From NCBI GenBank assembly GCA_025359065.1, contig JANYHM010000095.1:1-40129 (forward strand): DNA of 40,129 nucleotides. Direction: 5' to 3'. Of this stretch, positions 1 through 7,996 are shown piece after piece (within the stretch, counting starts at the first letter, position 1; the number at the start of each line of letters is the position of its first letter). The translations under genes and the position numbers were made by a program. The notes under the pieces are model-generated. The model was not told the origin of the DNA, made no database searches, and worked only from the letters and a program-made list of their open reading frames with translations. This DNA comes from Synechococcales cyanobacterium GL140_1_metabinner_5_sub (GTDB lineage Bacteria > Cyanobacteriota > Cyanobacteriia > Cyanobacteriales > Chamaesiphonaceae).

Positions 1-480
1 TCCCCCATCTGGATGTCCCACTGCTTCAGGGTTTTATTAGCACTTCCTGAGAACAAATCTCCCCCACTGACCCCGAGGCACATTACCAAATTATCATGAC
101 CGGCAAAGGTGCGAATACATTCCCCCGTCTGGATGTCCCATCGCTTCAGGGTTTCATCAGCACTTCCTGAGAACAAATCTCCCCCACTGAACCCGAGGCA
201 CATTACCAAATTATCATGACCGGCAAAGGTGCGAATACATTCCCCCGTCTGGATGTCCCATTGCTTCAGGGTTTCATCATCACTTCCTGAGAATAAATCT
301 CCCCCACTGAACCCGAGGCACCTTACCGAATCATCATGACCGGCAAAGGTACGAATACATTCCCCCGTCTGGATGTCCCATTGCTTCAGGGTTTTATCAT
401 CACTTCCTGAGAACAAATTTCCTCCACTGAACCCGAGGCAATTTACCGATCTTTTGTGACCTGGAAAGATCTGTAAGTTA
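1..480 (-). repeat. Four tandem 120-bp WD40-encoding repeats
   Basis: Copies lie at 1-120, 121-240, 241-360 and 361-480, all exactly 120 bp and in frame, so each encodes one 40-residue WD40 blade (CIRTFAGHD ... LFSGS ... LKQWDIQTGE). By eye the first two copies differ at about six positions. The fourth diverges more at its promoter-proximal end. The near identity at DNA level indicates recent tandem duplication or gene conversion inside the NACHT-WD40 gene, and the array probably continues beyond the window. Confidence 0.9.
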
Positions 481-2849
481 CGGCCTGTAGCAATTTCCCA
501 CAGGCGGATTTTGCCATCATTATGACCACTAATCAAGATCTGATGATCTTCACTGATCACTATTGCATTACATCCAGACAAGCTGGGATAGGTCATTACA
601 GATTTCTGCAAGTCACTGCCAGCTAAATCAGTGCCCCGCAACCCCGCCCCCTGCAAACCAACATTCGCTAACCTCGCTCCCCGCAAATCCTGATACTCCA
701 AAGCATAAGCATTCAACCGCACCAACAGCGTCCCCGCATTCCCCCCCACCCAACCCGTCTCAATTTCACCCTTTCCCCGCGTCCACTGCATCAACTCCAA
801 CAACCCATTACTCTCCCGATAACGCGGCACCAAATCCACCATCATCACCAACAAATCCAACACCGCCTTCGTCAACGGAGCCTGCCCAAAAGTCCCCACC
901 AACACCCCCGGCTCCTCCGACACAAAGCGTTCCACCACCCTCACACCATCCCGCCGCCAATACCCCGACCACCGATACTCCCCCCTGACACCCACCTGCT
1001 CAGAAGTCCCAGCTTGAGGGAGATCCCGACTCCGCGCCGCCCCCAAAAAATCTTCATGCAGCAGCCCCAACTCCGCCGCAAACTTATAGGCTACAAAAAA
1101 CTCCAACATCGATCGATGCGCCGGCCCATAATTCCCATCCTCATCCCGCACCAACAGCGTCTGACCCAACATATCGTAGTGCCAATAGTCCAAATCCTTC
1201 GCCTCCACCCCAAACCACGCCCGCACCGACTCTTTAAACTCGCTATAGTGCAAACTCATCCGATCGCTCGCCAACATCTGCCACGACAACTCACACAAAA
1301 AATACAGCTTATCCGCCAAACAAGTAAACGTCCGCTCACTCTCAATATCTCGCTCCATCTTCTGGCATAGCGCATAGTAATACACCCGCGCCATATCCAC
1401 TGGTTGCCCCCGTTCCAGCCGCTCCTCTAGCTGATCCAGTGCCTCTAACAACAACTCCGTCATCACCGGACGCTTCGCCAAAGCCCACAGCGTCTCATTG
1501 CTCCTAATTCTTTCCACCGTCTTTATAGTTGTTTGTTGACCCAACACCCGCTCCACCTGCTCATCCGTAAACGGCATCAGCTCGATCGTCTGAAAAGTCG
1601 GAGCCGTCATTGGCTTATTGGCGATCGAAGCAGGCAACTGCCCATCAAACATCACCTTCGCCGCCCGCGCATCCGGAAAATGCTCCGTCCGACAAGTCAA
1701 AATCACCCGCGCTCCCGGCTCAATCACCCGCGCCAACTGCCAAAAATTATTCCCCATCTTCTGCTTATCAATCTTCGCAGCCATCTCATCAAAGCCATCA
1801 AAAATAATCAACAGCTTCCCCAGCTTATTCAAACAACTAAACACCTCCTTATTCAACCGACGAATCCCATGACGACTAAAGAAAAATTCTGCTAGCACAT
1901 TTTCCACATCGATCGCCTTCGCATAATCCCGCAATGTAATCACCAACGGTAACCGAGGACGCGGCATACTCCTAGCCTTCGCTGCCTCATAGCGCTGCAA
2001 CGCCTGCCAAGCATAGTGCAACACCAACCACGTCTTGCCTGTGCCAAATTCCCCCAACACCGACACATGCCGACTATCTGGCGCAGCTAGCCATCGATCG
2101 ATAAACCCATCAACCTCTCCCTCTGGCCCCTGCTGCCGACAGTTCAGCGCCACATAGCGATCGGGAATCTGCTGCCGCAACACCTCCCGCTTCAGCCAAT
2201 CAATATACGGTGCAAAATCCGCCTCCTGTTCCAACAACTCATCAAAAGTCAAACACTGATATCGCCGATACCGCTCCTCCGCCATTAACCCCTTCACCGC
2301 CCCACTCACCCAACAACTCGTCACCAACCACCCCTCATCGGCCTGCTGCACCTCACAAACTGCCTCCAAAGCCGCCAAATCTGCCAACCCAATTTCCCGC
2401 GCAATCCCACGCACTACTACTCGATCGAACCCCCGTCGCTGTGGCACCTGCACCACCCAAGCAAAATAATCCGGCTGACTCTCCAACTGCTGTTCTACCT
2501 GAAAGCGCAAAGCTTTAAACCACTCCGCCATCGCCCGTTCCAAATCCAATAATGGAAACTTAGCCATCGGTGACAAATCAATGGGAGTAGCAGCCGCAGT
2601 CACCATCGCCGACAGATCCATTACATCCATATAGTTCAATCCTACCGCCTGACAAATAGCCATAAAGGTGTTTTGCTTAAGCGGCTTCCGGCTCCAAAAG
2701 CGATCGAGGCTCGATCTCGAAACCTGCGCTGCCTCTTGCCATTCTATTCCTGTCTTCGCCCACCCCTTTTGCTTACGAGCTACTTCAACCCGCTCCTTCC
2801 CAGAAAACGACAGGATACATTTCTGACTTGTGGTACCTTGCTGCGCCAT
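1..2849 (-). CDS. NACHT ATPase with WD40 repeats (3' end outside window)
   Basis: Translating the minus strand from the ATG at 2849 gives one open frame of 949 codons with no stop before the window edge. Residues 1-80 form a small helical N-terminal domain. Residues 100-210 resemble a degenerate Mrr-like restriction-endonuclease fold (RRGFDRVVVRG, then DEGWLVTS and a TFDELL end). The NACHT ATPase follows, with P-loop GEFGTGKTW at 266-274 and Walker B LLIIFDGFDE at 346-355. A helical arm comes next, then a short pentapeptide stretch (YQDLRGARLANVGLQGAGL) and WD40 blades that continue off the edge. This is STAND-type signalling architecture: ligand sensing by WD40, ATP-driven oligomerisation, N-terminal effector. 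The ligand and output are unknown. The start is supported by AAGG just upstream, although spacing to the ATG is short. No neighbour shares its strand nearby. Confidence 0.85.
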   Translation of the reverse strand, partial: MAQQGTTSQKCILSFSGKERVEVARKQKGWAKTGIEWQEAAQVSRSSLDRFWSRKPLKQNTFMAICQAVGLNYMDVMDLSAMVTAAATPIDLSPMAKFPLLDLERAMAEWFKALRFQVEQQLESQPDYFAWVVQVPQRRGFDRVVVRGIAREIGLADLAALEAVCEVQQADEGWLVTSCWVSGAVKGLMAEERYRRYQCLTFDELLEQEADFAPYIDWLKREVLRQQIPDRYVALNCRQQGPEGEVDGFIDRWLAAPDSRHVSVLGEFGTGKTWLVLHYAWQALQRYEAAKARSMPRPRLPLVITLRDYAKAIDVENVLAEFFFSRHGIRRLNKEVFSCLNKLGKLLIIFDGFDEMAAKIDKQKMGNNFWQLARVIEPGARVILTCRTEHFPDARAAKVMFDGQLPASIANKPMTAPTFQTIELMPFTDEQVERVLGQQTTIKTVERIRSNETLWALAKRPVMTELLLEALDQLEERLERGQPVDMARVYYYALCQKMERDIESERTFTCLADKLYFLCELSWQMLASDRMSLHYSEFKESVRAWFGVEAKDLDYWHYDMLGQTLLVRDEDGNYGPAHRSMLEFFVAYKFAAELGLLHEDFLGAARSRDLPQAGTSEQVGVRGEYRWSGYWRRDGVRVVERFVSEEPGVLVGTFGQAPLTKAVLDLLVMMVDLVPRYRESNGLLELMQWTRGKGEIETGWVGGNAGTLLVRLNAYALEYQDLRGARLANVGLQGAGLRGTDLAGSDLQKSVMTYPSLSGCNAIVISEDHQILISGHNDGKIRLWEIATGRNLQIFPGHKRSVNCLGFSGGNLFSGSDDKTLKQWDIQTGECIRTFAGHDDSVRCLGFSGGDLFSGSDDETLKQWDIQTGECIRTFAGHDNLVMCLGFSGGDLFSGSADETLKRWDIQTGECIRTFAGHDNLVMCLGVSGGDLFSGSANKTLKQWDIQMG

Positions 2850-3020
2850 GACCTTGTAAGTAGCAATAGAAACTTTTAGTTTACTTCTTTTTTGCTTTTT
2901 TTTTGCTGAAGCAATCTAGAAGTTGACGAAATTTATAATGTCCTGAGATAGTTAGAAACTGTCTACTTCTACTATTAAGAATCTTGCAACTGTAGAATCA
3001 CCTGCACTGGTAGTACGATT

Positions 3021-3485
3021 ATGATTGTATCTCCACTTAATTCCCCGGTCAAAGCAAAGCTCACCCCAGAAGAAATTCAAGAGATTTTCGCTGCTGCTGA
3101 AGCCCGAGGCGTGACCCACACCAAGCAATTACTAGCCTACAGTAGTGGTTCCCTAGAAACTGCTGTAGCAGCAGAAAAATTGGGTGTTAGCCCCACTGAC
3201 CTCGATAAATTGCGTCAACAGCACAAAGTTCTGGGCGTATTGCTAGATGACGAAGTAACCTACGTTTACCCTGCTTGGCAGTTTGTCGCAGCAGGTCAAT
3301 TATTACCAGGTTTGGCCGAAACTTTACAGGTTCTTAAAGAAAGCTCGGCTCTACAAAACCTATCCTTCCTGCTATCTACAAATTTGCGTCTCAATGGTCT
3401 TCGCCCTCTAGAAGCTCTTCAGCAGGGTTTTATTAAAGAGGTTATTGTCGCCGCTTCCGTAGAAGGCGAACACATCGCCGATTAG
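3021..3485 (+). CDS. Xre/MbcA/ParS-type antitoxin of a RES toxin-antitoxin pair
   Basis: This 154-residue protein probably neutralises the RES toxin encoded next. Residues 15-70 look like a helix-turn-helix-type DNA-binding region (QLLAYSSGSLETAVAAEKLG and following). Residues 80-150 match the toxin-binding MbcA/ParS-type domain: VYPAWQF, then LPGLAETLQVL, then N-LRLNGLRPLEAL and a terminal helix. It sits 111-147 bases upstream of the toxin on the same strand, the usual antitoxin-first order for RES/Xre modules. In known modules the antitoxin both binds the toxin and represses the operon; autoregulation is an inference here. The ATG at 3021 is the first good start. Confidence 0.72.
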   Translation: MIVSPLNSPVKAKLTPEEIQEIFAAAEARGVTHTKQLLAYSSGSLETAVAAEKLGVSPTDLDKLRQQHKVLGVLLDDEVTYVYPAWQFVAAGQLLPGLAETLQVLKESSALQNLSFLLSTNLRLNGLRPLEALQQGFIKEVIVAASVEGEHIAD

Positions 3486-3507
3486 CAAAGCTGACATTTC
3501 CATAATT

Positions 3508-3538
3508 TGCTTCAGAAGCATTGCTACTGCGATGCTTC
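3508..3538 (+). promoter_or_regulatory. Hairpins between antitoxin and toxin genes
   Basis: A perfect 7-bp inverted repeat, GAAGCAT (3515-3521) and ATGCTTC (3532-3538), lies in the gap between the two genes of the RES module. An overlapping alternative, TGCTTC-A-GAAGCA, spans 3508-3520. No clear T-run follows, so it is more likely an mRNA processing or attenuation element that lowers toxin expression than a full terminator. The function is inferred. Confidence 0.35.
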
Positions 3539-3632
3539 AATCGTATCCTTCAGCATAATCTGTCCTGTTTTGAGGTAGTTATGTTCAGGTTCGTTAGTGT
3601 ACTCTGAAAAAGTCCGCTACTTCTCCCCGGCT

Positions 3633-4283
3633 ATGACCACTCCTCCTGATCAGCTTCCTGGCGATCATCCTCTGCCATCTCAGGACTTTACCAATCGCCC
3701 CCTGCCCATCTATCAAGTACCAGTAGGTACAGTCATGTTTCGGATTCACGACTGTAACTTCGGTGCAATCTATTACAACACCAACCCCGAAGGACGGTTT
3801 AATTCACCTGATAGCACTTATGGTGTCTTATACATCGGCTCTAGCCATGGCGTAGTTTTTCGTGAAGCCATTACCCGTGATAAATACCTCATTGACTTTC
3901 ACCCAAACAATCGCCACATCATACACAGCCGCTGCATTACAGAACTTACCCTAACTAAACAATTAAACTTAGCAGATTTGACTGGTGCTCGGATGGCTCA
4001 TGTCCGTGCAGACAACCGCCTATTCACCGGAGCATATAGCGTATCGCAGTCTTGGTCAAAAGCCATTTACCATCATCCCTACAGAGTTGATGGCATTCGC
4101 TACCATTCTCGCTACGATCCAGAACAGTTTTGTTATGCTTTTTTCAGCGAGCGCACCAATAACGACTGCTTCACTAACAACATTTCTATACCCATCACCA
4201 GCCTAGCCTATCGGTCAGAATTAGCCCAGATCATCGCAACATACCGATTCGACATCAGAAATCTATCCTACTTGCCCACTTAG
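3633..4283 (+). CDS. RES-domain toxin (probable NAD+-degrading)
   Basis: RES-domain toxins deplete cellular NAD+ and are held in check by a Xre-type antitoxin, here the gene just upstream. The name-giving conserved Arg, Glu and Ser are visible: FRIHD and GRFNSPDSTYG with nearby arginines, VVFREAI with the glutamate, and serine in the GAYSVSQSWSKAI segment. The core runs from PLPIYQVP to about SLAYRSEL, typical for the fold. I chose the ATG at 3633 (216 aa); a GTG at 3597 in the same frame would add 12 residues, and neither has a strong ribosome-binding site. The gene appears intact. Confidence 0.78.
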   Translation: MTTPPDQLPGDHPLPSQDFTNRPLPIYQVPVGTVMFRIHDCNFGAIYYNTNPEGRFNSPDSTYGVLYIGSSHGVVFREAITRDKYLIDFHPNNRHIIHSRCITELTLTKQLNLADLTGARMAHVRADNRLFTGAYSVSQSWSKAIYHHPYRVDGIRYHSRYDPEQFCYAFFSERTNNDCFTNNISIPITSLAYRSELAQIIATYRFDIRNLSYLPT

Positions 4284-4437
4284 AGTATCTTGGCTTTTAA
4301 TCCAGTCTTTTAAATCTTTTTCAGTCTTGAAATCTTTTCTGGCCGAACTCAGCAACTTCAACTGAGGCAATAAAAGGGTTTCGATCGACCATTGATTATT
4401 TTGAACAACTTGCCCAGCGCCTCACTCAACAGCTTCA
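4284..4437. other. Intergenic gap between converging RES and Mur-ligase genes
   Basis: This 154-base gap between converging genes has no convincing hairpin terminator. On the plus strand an open stretch ends with a peptide like IDYFEQLAQRLTQQLH before TAA at about 4437. On the minus strand another open stretch reads ARKDFKTEKDLKDWIKSQD. Both look protein-like but neither has a start, so they may be gene remnants or chance. Confidence 0.3.
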
Positions 4438-6081
4438 CTAAAACTTCACCTCAGCCTCATAGAGATCGGGGAGATCGTTCTCGATCAAAATCATATCGGC
4501 GGGCTGTTTGAACTCCTTGCTCATCAAATGAGCCAGAGCTTTATCCCGATTATCAAAAGTCAGAATTTTATCTTCAGACAAACCACCTTCCTTCAAACCC
4601 GTCATCAGATCTTGCTTGTTAGTATCACCTACTACAATTACGAGATCACATACCTCTGCGGCCTTCAGCGCCACTTGGCGATTTTCTGCGGCTTGCAAAT
4701 CGCCTAGCTCCACCATGCCAGGAGTCATCAAAATCTTGCGGCCACCGGGTAAACCTTCTAGTACTTCTAGAGCCGACGCAAAACCGATCGGATTAGAATT
4801 ATAAGAATCATCCAAAATAAAGCCATCGCCGTTCTTGCGCAGATTCAAACGGTTATTGGCTGGCTCAATGCTGCGAATTGCTGCAATCACATATTCTGGG
4901 TTTTTGCCCAGAGCGCAGCACATGGCAAAAGCCCCCACTAAATTAGAGAGCATTGGCACACCCAACAGCTTAGTAAAACCAGCATAGACCTCATTGTGCC
5001 AATGCAGATTAAAAGTAGTGCCATCCATGGTGGCCACGATATCGGACATCCAGCAATCCAAATGACCCAGCTCTGGCTCCAACCCATAAAGAATCGTCGT
5101 GGCCTTAGCATGTTCACCAGCCATCTTGCGAGCACCTGGATTATCACCATTGCAAATCAATAAACCATTGGGATCGATCGCCTGAGGTAACTCGCACTTA
5201 GCCTTATAAATATTCTCGATTCCACCAAAGCGCTCTAGGTGCATTACACCTACTGCTGTCACCAAACCAGCATCGGGGGGAGTAAGCCGACAAAGCTTCG
5301 CTACCGAGCCAATTTGGTAAGCACCCATTTCAATAATTGCCAGACGCTGCTGTCTTTTGAGATTTTCCCGAATTTGACGAGTAATCCCCATCTCAGTGTT
5401 GATGCTGCCGGGAGTCCAAAAAGTTGGTTCGATCGCCTCCAACAAGCTGCCCAAAATTGCCTTGGTGCTAGTTTTACCATAGCTCCCAGTAATCCCAATC
5501 ACGTAGGGATCGTAATCGGCCAAAATATCTTTGGCATCGGCTAAGAAAGCCTGCTGCTTCTTGCTTTCGTTTGGCCACAAAATAGCATTAGCCAACATCA
5601 GCCACAGGGGCGCACTCTGAATCAGAGTAACTGATGCCAGCCACAAAATTGGTGCTGCGCCATAGCCCAGAGCAGTAATTAACCATAAGATTCCCACTAC
5701 CACTGCGGCGTATAGGCCGATCGAGAGTCGATAGATGGCGGTTAGTCGATCGGTCATGTTCAGCTTGATTTTGCCCACTTTGCGAGGATCTTCTTCTGTC
5801 CAACTAGCAGCGACCAATACCAAACCACCAACTGCGCACAGAGCCAAAGTTACCAGGTAATTCTCAGCTACTGCCAACCCTAGACCTCCTACCACCAATG
5901 CCACCAAAGAGCCACGGGTGTCAAAAGCACGTTTCTCGAACCACCAGTTCACAAAGCGACTGGAGTTGTATTCTTCTTGCTGGAAAAACTGTAGGTAGCG
6001 CAGTGACCGTCTTACGTAGAAGAGAACGACGGCGATCGAAATAATCAGAGCTAGTAATAAAGGGGAAGAGGGAAGGTTCAT
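4438..6081 (-). CDS. Membrane-anchored Mur ligase family protein (MurF-like)
   Basis: An ATP-dependent amide ligase of the Mur family, related to MurF, which adds D-Ala-D-Ala to the UDP-MurNAc-tripeptide. The P-loop GITGSYGKTSTK lies at about 196-207. It is followed by the central-domain signature IIEMGAYQIGS and the C-terminal domain with DDSYNSNPIGF, as in MurF. Unlike classical MurF, about 170 residues with roughly five hydrophobic segments precede the catalytic core (7-23, 57-73, 75-92, 117-137, 143-165), so it is membrane-bound. This architecture is known in cyanobacteria. Whether it does the main MurF reaction or a related amide ligation is not decidable here. It is monocistronic, convergent with the RES toxin gene. 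The total of 547 aa is complete. Confidence 0.8.
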   Translation of the reverse strand: MNLPSSPLLLALIISIAVVLFYVRRSLRYLQFFQQEEYNSSRFVNWWFEKRAFDTRGSLVALVVGGLGLAVAENYLVTLALCAVGGLVLVAASWTEEDPRKVGKIKLNMTDRLTAIYRLSIGLYAAVVVGILWLITALGYGAAPILWLASVTLIQSAPLWLMLANAILWPNESKKQQAFLADAKDILADYDPYVIGITGSYGKTSTKAILGSLLEAIEPTFWTPGSINTEMGITRQIRENLKRQQRLAIIEMGAYQIGSVAKLCRLTPPDAGLVTAVGVMHLERFGGIENIYKAKCELPQAIDPNGLLICNGDNPGARKMAGEHAKATTILYGLEPELGHLDCWMSDIVATMDGTTFNLHWHNEVYAGFTKLLGVPMLSNLVGAFAMCCALGKNPEYVIAAIRSIEPANNRLNLRKNGDGFILDDSYNSNPIGFASALEVLEGLPGGRKILMTPGMVELGDLQAAENRQVALKAAEVCDLVIVVGDTNKQDLMTGLKEGGLSEDKILTFDNRDKALAHLMSKEFKQPADMILIENDLPDLYEAEVKF

Positions 6082-6652
6082 TATGGCCAGAATGCTTTTT
6101 TCTCACCCCTAGCATACTGCCAAGGGGCACCGCTGGCATCTTTGCTAGCTCATGCTCTCGTAACTTATCAATGGATTCTCGTTGAAAGAGCGCAAAATAT
6201 CAGTTGTTAGGACTTTCCAGTCAAATAAGGGATTGCTTCTCAGCAAAGGTTTCAAGATTTGAATCCCTTGCAGGGATGTCATTGTCAAATAAAAATCAAG
6301 CCCAAAATGGTAAGTACTTCCTTGACACTCCCCGGCGTGAACGCACTTAAACTAGATACCTTGCAGTGTCTAGCCCAGAGGTGGTTTCTCCCCAAGCGTA
6401 AATTTGGGTATGCCCTACCCTATTTGCTCAAGAGCAATTCTTTTTGGTTTTGGAGTGTCTAGCACACCAAAAAGCTGATTCGTCTAGTTCCTCCAAATAC
6501 TTTACCTACTGCGAGGCAGAACTAGAAAATTGCAGTAGAACCGCATGTATTTAAATGTCAAGGTGCAGCGCCCACGTTTCCGGGGCATAGGGTTTTTTGA
6601 GCGGTTGATTACCCTTATCCGCTATACTCTAATTATACACATCCTTGGAGCT
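6082..6652. other. Gene-free stretch with insertion-sequence-like debris
   Basis: This 570-base stretch holds no convincing gene. At about 6317 it has a TTGACACTCCCCGGC block of the kind seen near ends of IS200/IS605-type elements in cyanobacteria. Short protein-like pieces are broken by stops. The last 50 bases before the RHH gene are AT-rich with a TATACT box at 6623-6628. Assignment to IS-derived sequence rests on recollection of such ends, not on a search. Confidence 0.3.
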
Positions 6653-6778
6653 ATGGCAAGAACTAAACGACTGCAACTTTTGCTGACGGAGCAAGAATTT
6701 GAAAGTCTCAAAAAATATGCTGAATCAAAGAATTTATCAGTCTCCGAGATTCTCAGGGATTACATCAAAAGCCTTTGA
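6653..6778 (+). CDS. Small ribbon-helix-helix (CopG/Arc-like) protein
   Basis: This 41-residue protein starts at ATG 6653, beginning MARTKRLQLLLTEQEFESL and ending SVSEILRDYIKSL. A short beta strand (KRLQLLL), then a helix and a second helix beginning at the SVSEILRDYI turn is the classic ribbon-helix-helix pattern of CopG/Arc DNA-binding proteins. GGAG sits only two bases before the ATG, so spacing is tight. An upstream in-frame ATG at 6545 would add 36 residues unlike the family, so I reject it. No toxin gene follows. Instead the downstream sequence looks like the end of an IS605/TnpB-type element, and similar small RHH genes accompany such elements, so it may be an element passenger. Confidence 0.6.
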   Translation: MARTKRLQLLLTEQEFESLKKYAESKNLSVSEILRDYIKSL

Positions 6779-6795
6779 TCTGCTCAACTCCTCAT

Positions 6796-6905
6796 CCACC
6801 AGCCATCGCCTGCGGCTACACATCTTGCGACTGGTGGAATCGTCATTTCGCTCGCCTTATATCCCTGGCCTAAAGACACAGGGTTTTACGGCTGCTTTCT
6901 GATAA
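6796..6905 (+). mobile_element. Possible right end of an IS200/IS605 (TnpB-type) element
   Basis: Two structured segments follow the RHH gene: a perfect stem CCACCAG (6796-6802) with CTGGTGG (6831-6837), and a compact stem CCCTG...CAGGG followed by TTTTACGGC near 6864-6893. Subterminal hairpins with a trailing TTTTACGG are what I recall from cyanobacterial IS605/IS1341 right ends, where the region also encodes the guide RNA of TnpB. No tnpA or tnpB is present, so it would be a non-autonomous or decayed copy. The assignment is an inference. Confidence 0.35.
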
Positions 6906-7003
6906 ACTCCTACCACAATTTAAGAAATGAATTTGTTGTTCATGTAGCATTAATCTGAGTTGAAATCCTTGTTTACCTTGAATATTAATCGAATTTTTTA
7001 TTT

Positions 7004-7627
7004 CTAACGTCGTAATAATTTTCCCTGTGCATGTGCTGATCGAATAACATTGAGATTACTGGTGAACATTTGAATATTTGGAACAGTTGCGTAATCCATG
7101 TCATCGGTGATAATTCGGATTTGTTCGGTACCTGCTCGACTTATTGTTTCAAGTATTAGCAAATCATAGCCATCAACTGCTTGGGATTGGAAACGAGTAA
7201 GGGCAGCTTTGGCAACTTCATCATTAATGGTTAGATCAGCAGATATGGCGATCGATTCTATTTGCTTCCAAGTCGATTCTACTTCTGCGGCAACCTTTAA
7301 TCGTTCATCAGGTAAATTATGTCGATATTCTTTGAGCTTTAAATCTAGGCTATTATCTCGATTGTATATATCTTTTTCAATTCTTTCTATTACGCTAGTG
7401 ATTTCTGCTAGTGCTAGCACTGAATAGCTGAGAATTCCGCCTTGTATTAGTACACTAAATATATAGTTCGGGTAATCCCTGAGCTGATAGGATTTTGCTG
7501 TGAAATTAGCATTTGCATATGCTTGCCAGAGCCAAGCGTTAGTATCTGCCAAAAAAATGTCGCTTTCCCTCGGCGTGTCATTCGTAATATCAACAATATC
7601 AGCCCGGACGATAAGACTTATGCTCAT
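7004..7627 (-). CDS. PIN-like nuclease domain protein
   Basis: This 207-residue protein carries the acidic pattern of PIN nucleases: D28 in FLADTN, E75 in LALAEI, D152/D155 in VDGYDLLIL and D175/D176/D178 in ITDDMD. The order and surrounding hydrophobic strands fit the fold, with a longer helical insert (80-125) than VapC toxins have. PIN domains cut single-stranded RNA, so an effector role is likely but unproven. It is the last gene of the operon that starts with the type IIG enzyme, only 4 bases after the DUF4325-like gene. There is no small VapB-like antitoxin beside it; the STAS/GHKL genes upstream occupy that place. Confidence 0.65.
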   Translation of the reverse strand: MSISLIVRADIVDITNDTPRESDIFLADTNAWLWQAYANANFTAKSYQLRDYPNYIFSVLIQGGILSYSVLALAEITSVIERIEKDIYNRDNSLDLKLKEYRHNLPDERLKVAAEVESTWKQIESIAISADLTINDEVAKAALTRFQSQAVDGYDLLILETISRAGTEQIRIITDDMDYATVPNIQMFTSNLNVIRSAHAQGKLLRR

Positions 7628-7631
7628 TCTT

Positions 7632-7979
7632 CTAGCAGTTTGCTACATAATCTTCTATTGCGCCATCAACAGCCTGTCTATAGCTTGGCTGGGTGTAATA
7701 GCGTTCGGAGTTGTCCATAACTCGTCTCAGGATATTCTGACCATCACTACTTATTCCAGTGATTTTTATTTGATGGTTCAAATCACTGCGAGATAAGTCT
7801 TTTAACAGTTGACCCATGGCTACGTTGAAAAATGCAGTGGCGAAGATGTTAACTTTGCTAAAATCCAATTCGATGTTCTCTCCTGCACTAAGACGGGGAA
7901 AAATTTGGTCATAGAGTTCTTGCCCGCTATTGGGAGCAATGGCATATTGCCCAGTAATTTCGTAGATTTCATAGCGCAT
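7632..7979 (-). CDS. STAS-like DUF4325-type protein
   Basis: This 115-residue protein has a STAS-like alternation of strands and helices: GENIELDFSKVN, then IFATAFFNVAMGQLLKDL, then HQIKITGIS. The pattern of a strand ending in D-F-S followed by a helix with F-F-N matches the DUF4325 group as I know it. STAS-like proteins usually act as binding partners of GHKL kinases/ATPases in partner-switching circuits. The gene lies 17 bases behind the GHKL ATPase gene and 4 bases before the PIN gene, so the three are surely co-expressed. No phospho-acceptor serine can be assigned with certainty. Confidence 0.6.
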   Translation of the reverse strand: MRYEIYEITGQYAIAPNSGQELYDQIFPRLSAGENIELDFSKVNIFATAFFNVAMGQLLKDLSRSDLNHQIKITGISSDGQNILRRVMDNSERYYTQPSYRQAVDGAIEDYVANC

Positions 7980-7996
7980 AAGTTATCTCCGGAATG

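Noticed and set aside
1-480. Regular direct repeats as a possible CRISPR array
   Set aside because: The period is 120 bp without unique spacers, and the repeats encode WD40 blades in an unbroken frame.
563-2518. Several plus-strand open frames rich in Pro, Thr and Arg
   Set aside because: They are antisense shadows of the GC-rich minus-strand NACHT-WD40 gene, with low-complexity translations and no family resemblance.
7004-7627. PIN protein as a simple VapC toxin
   Set aside because: It is longer than VapC, and no VapB-like antitoxin is next to it; it belongs to the STAS/GHKL operon.
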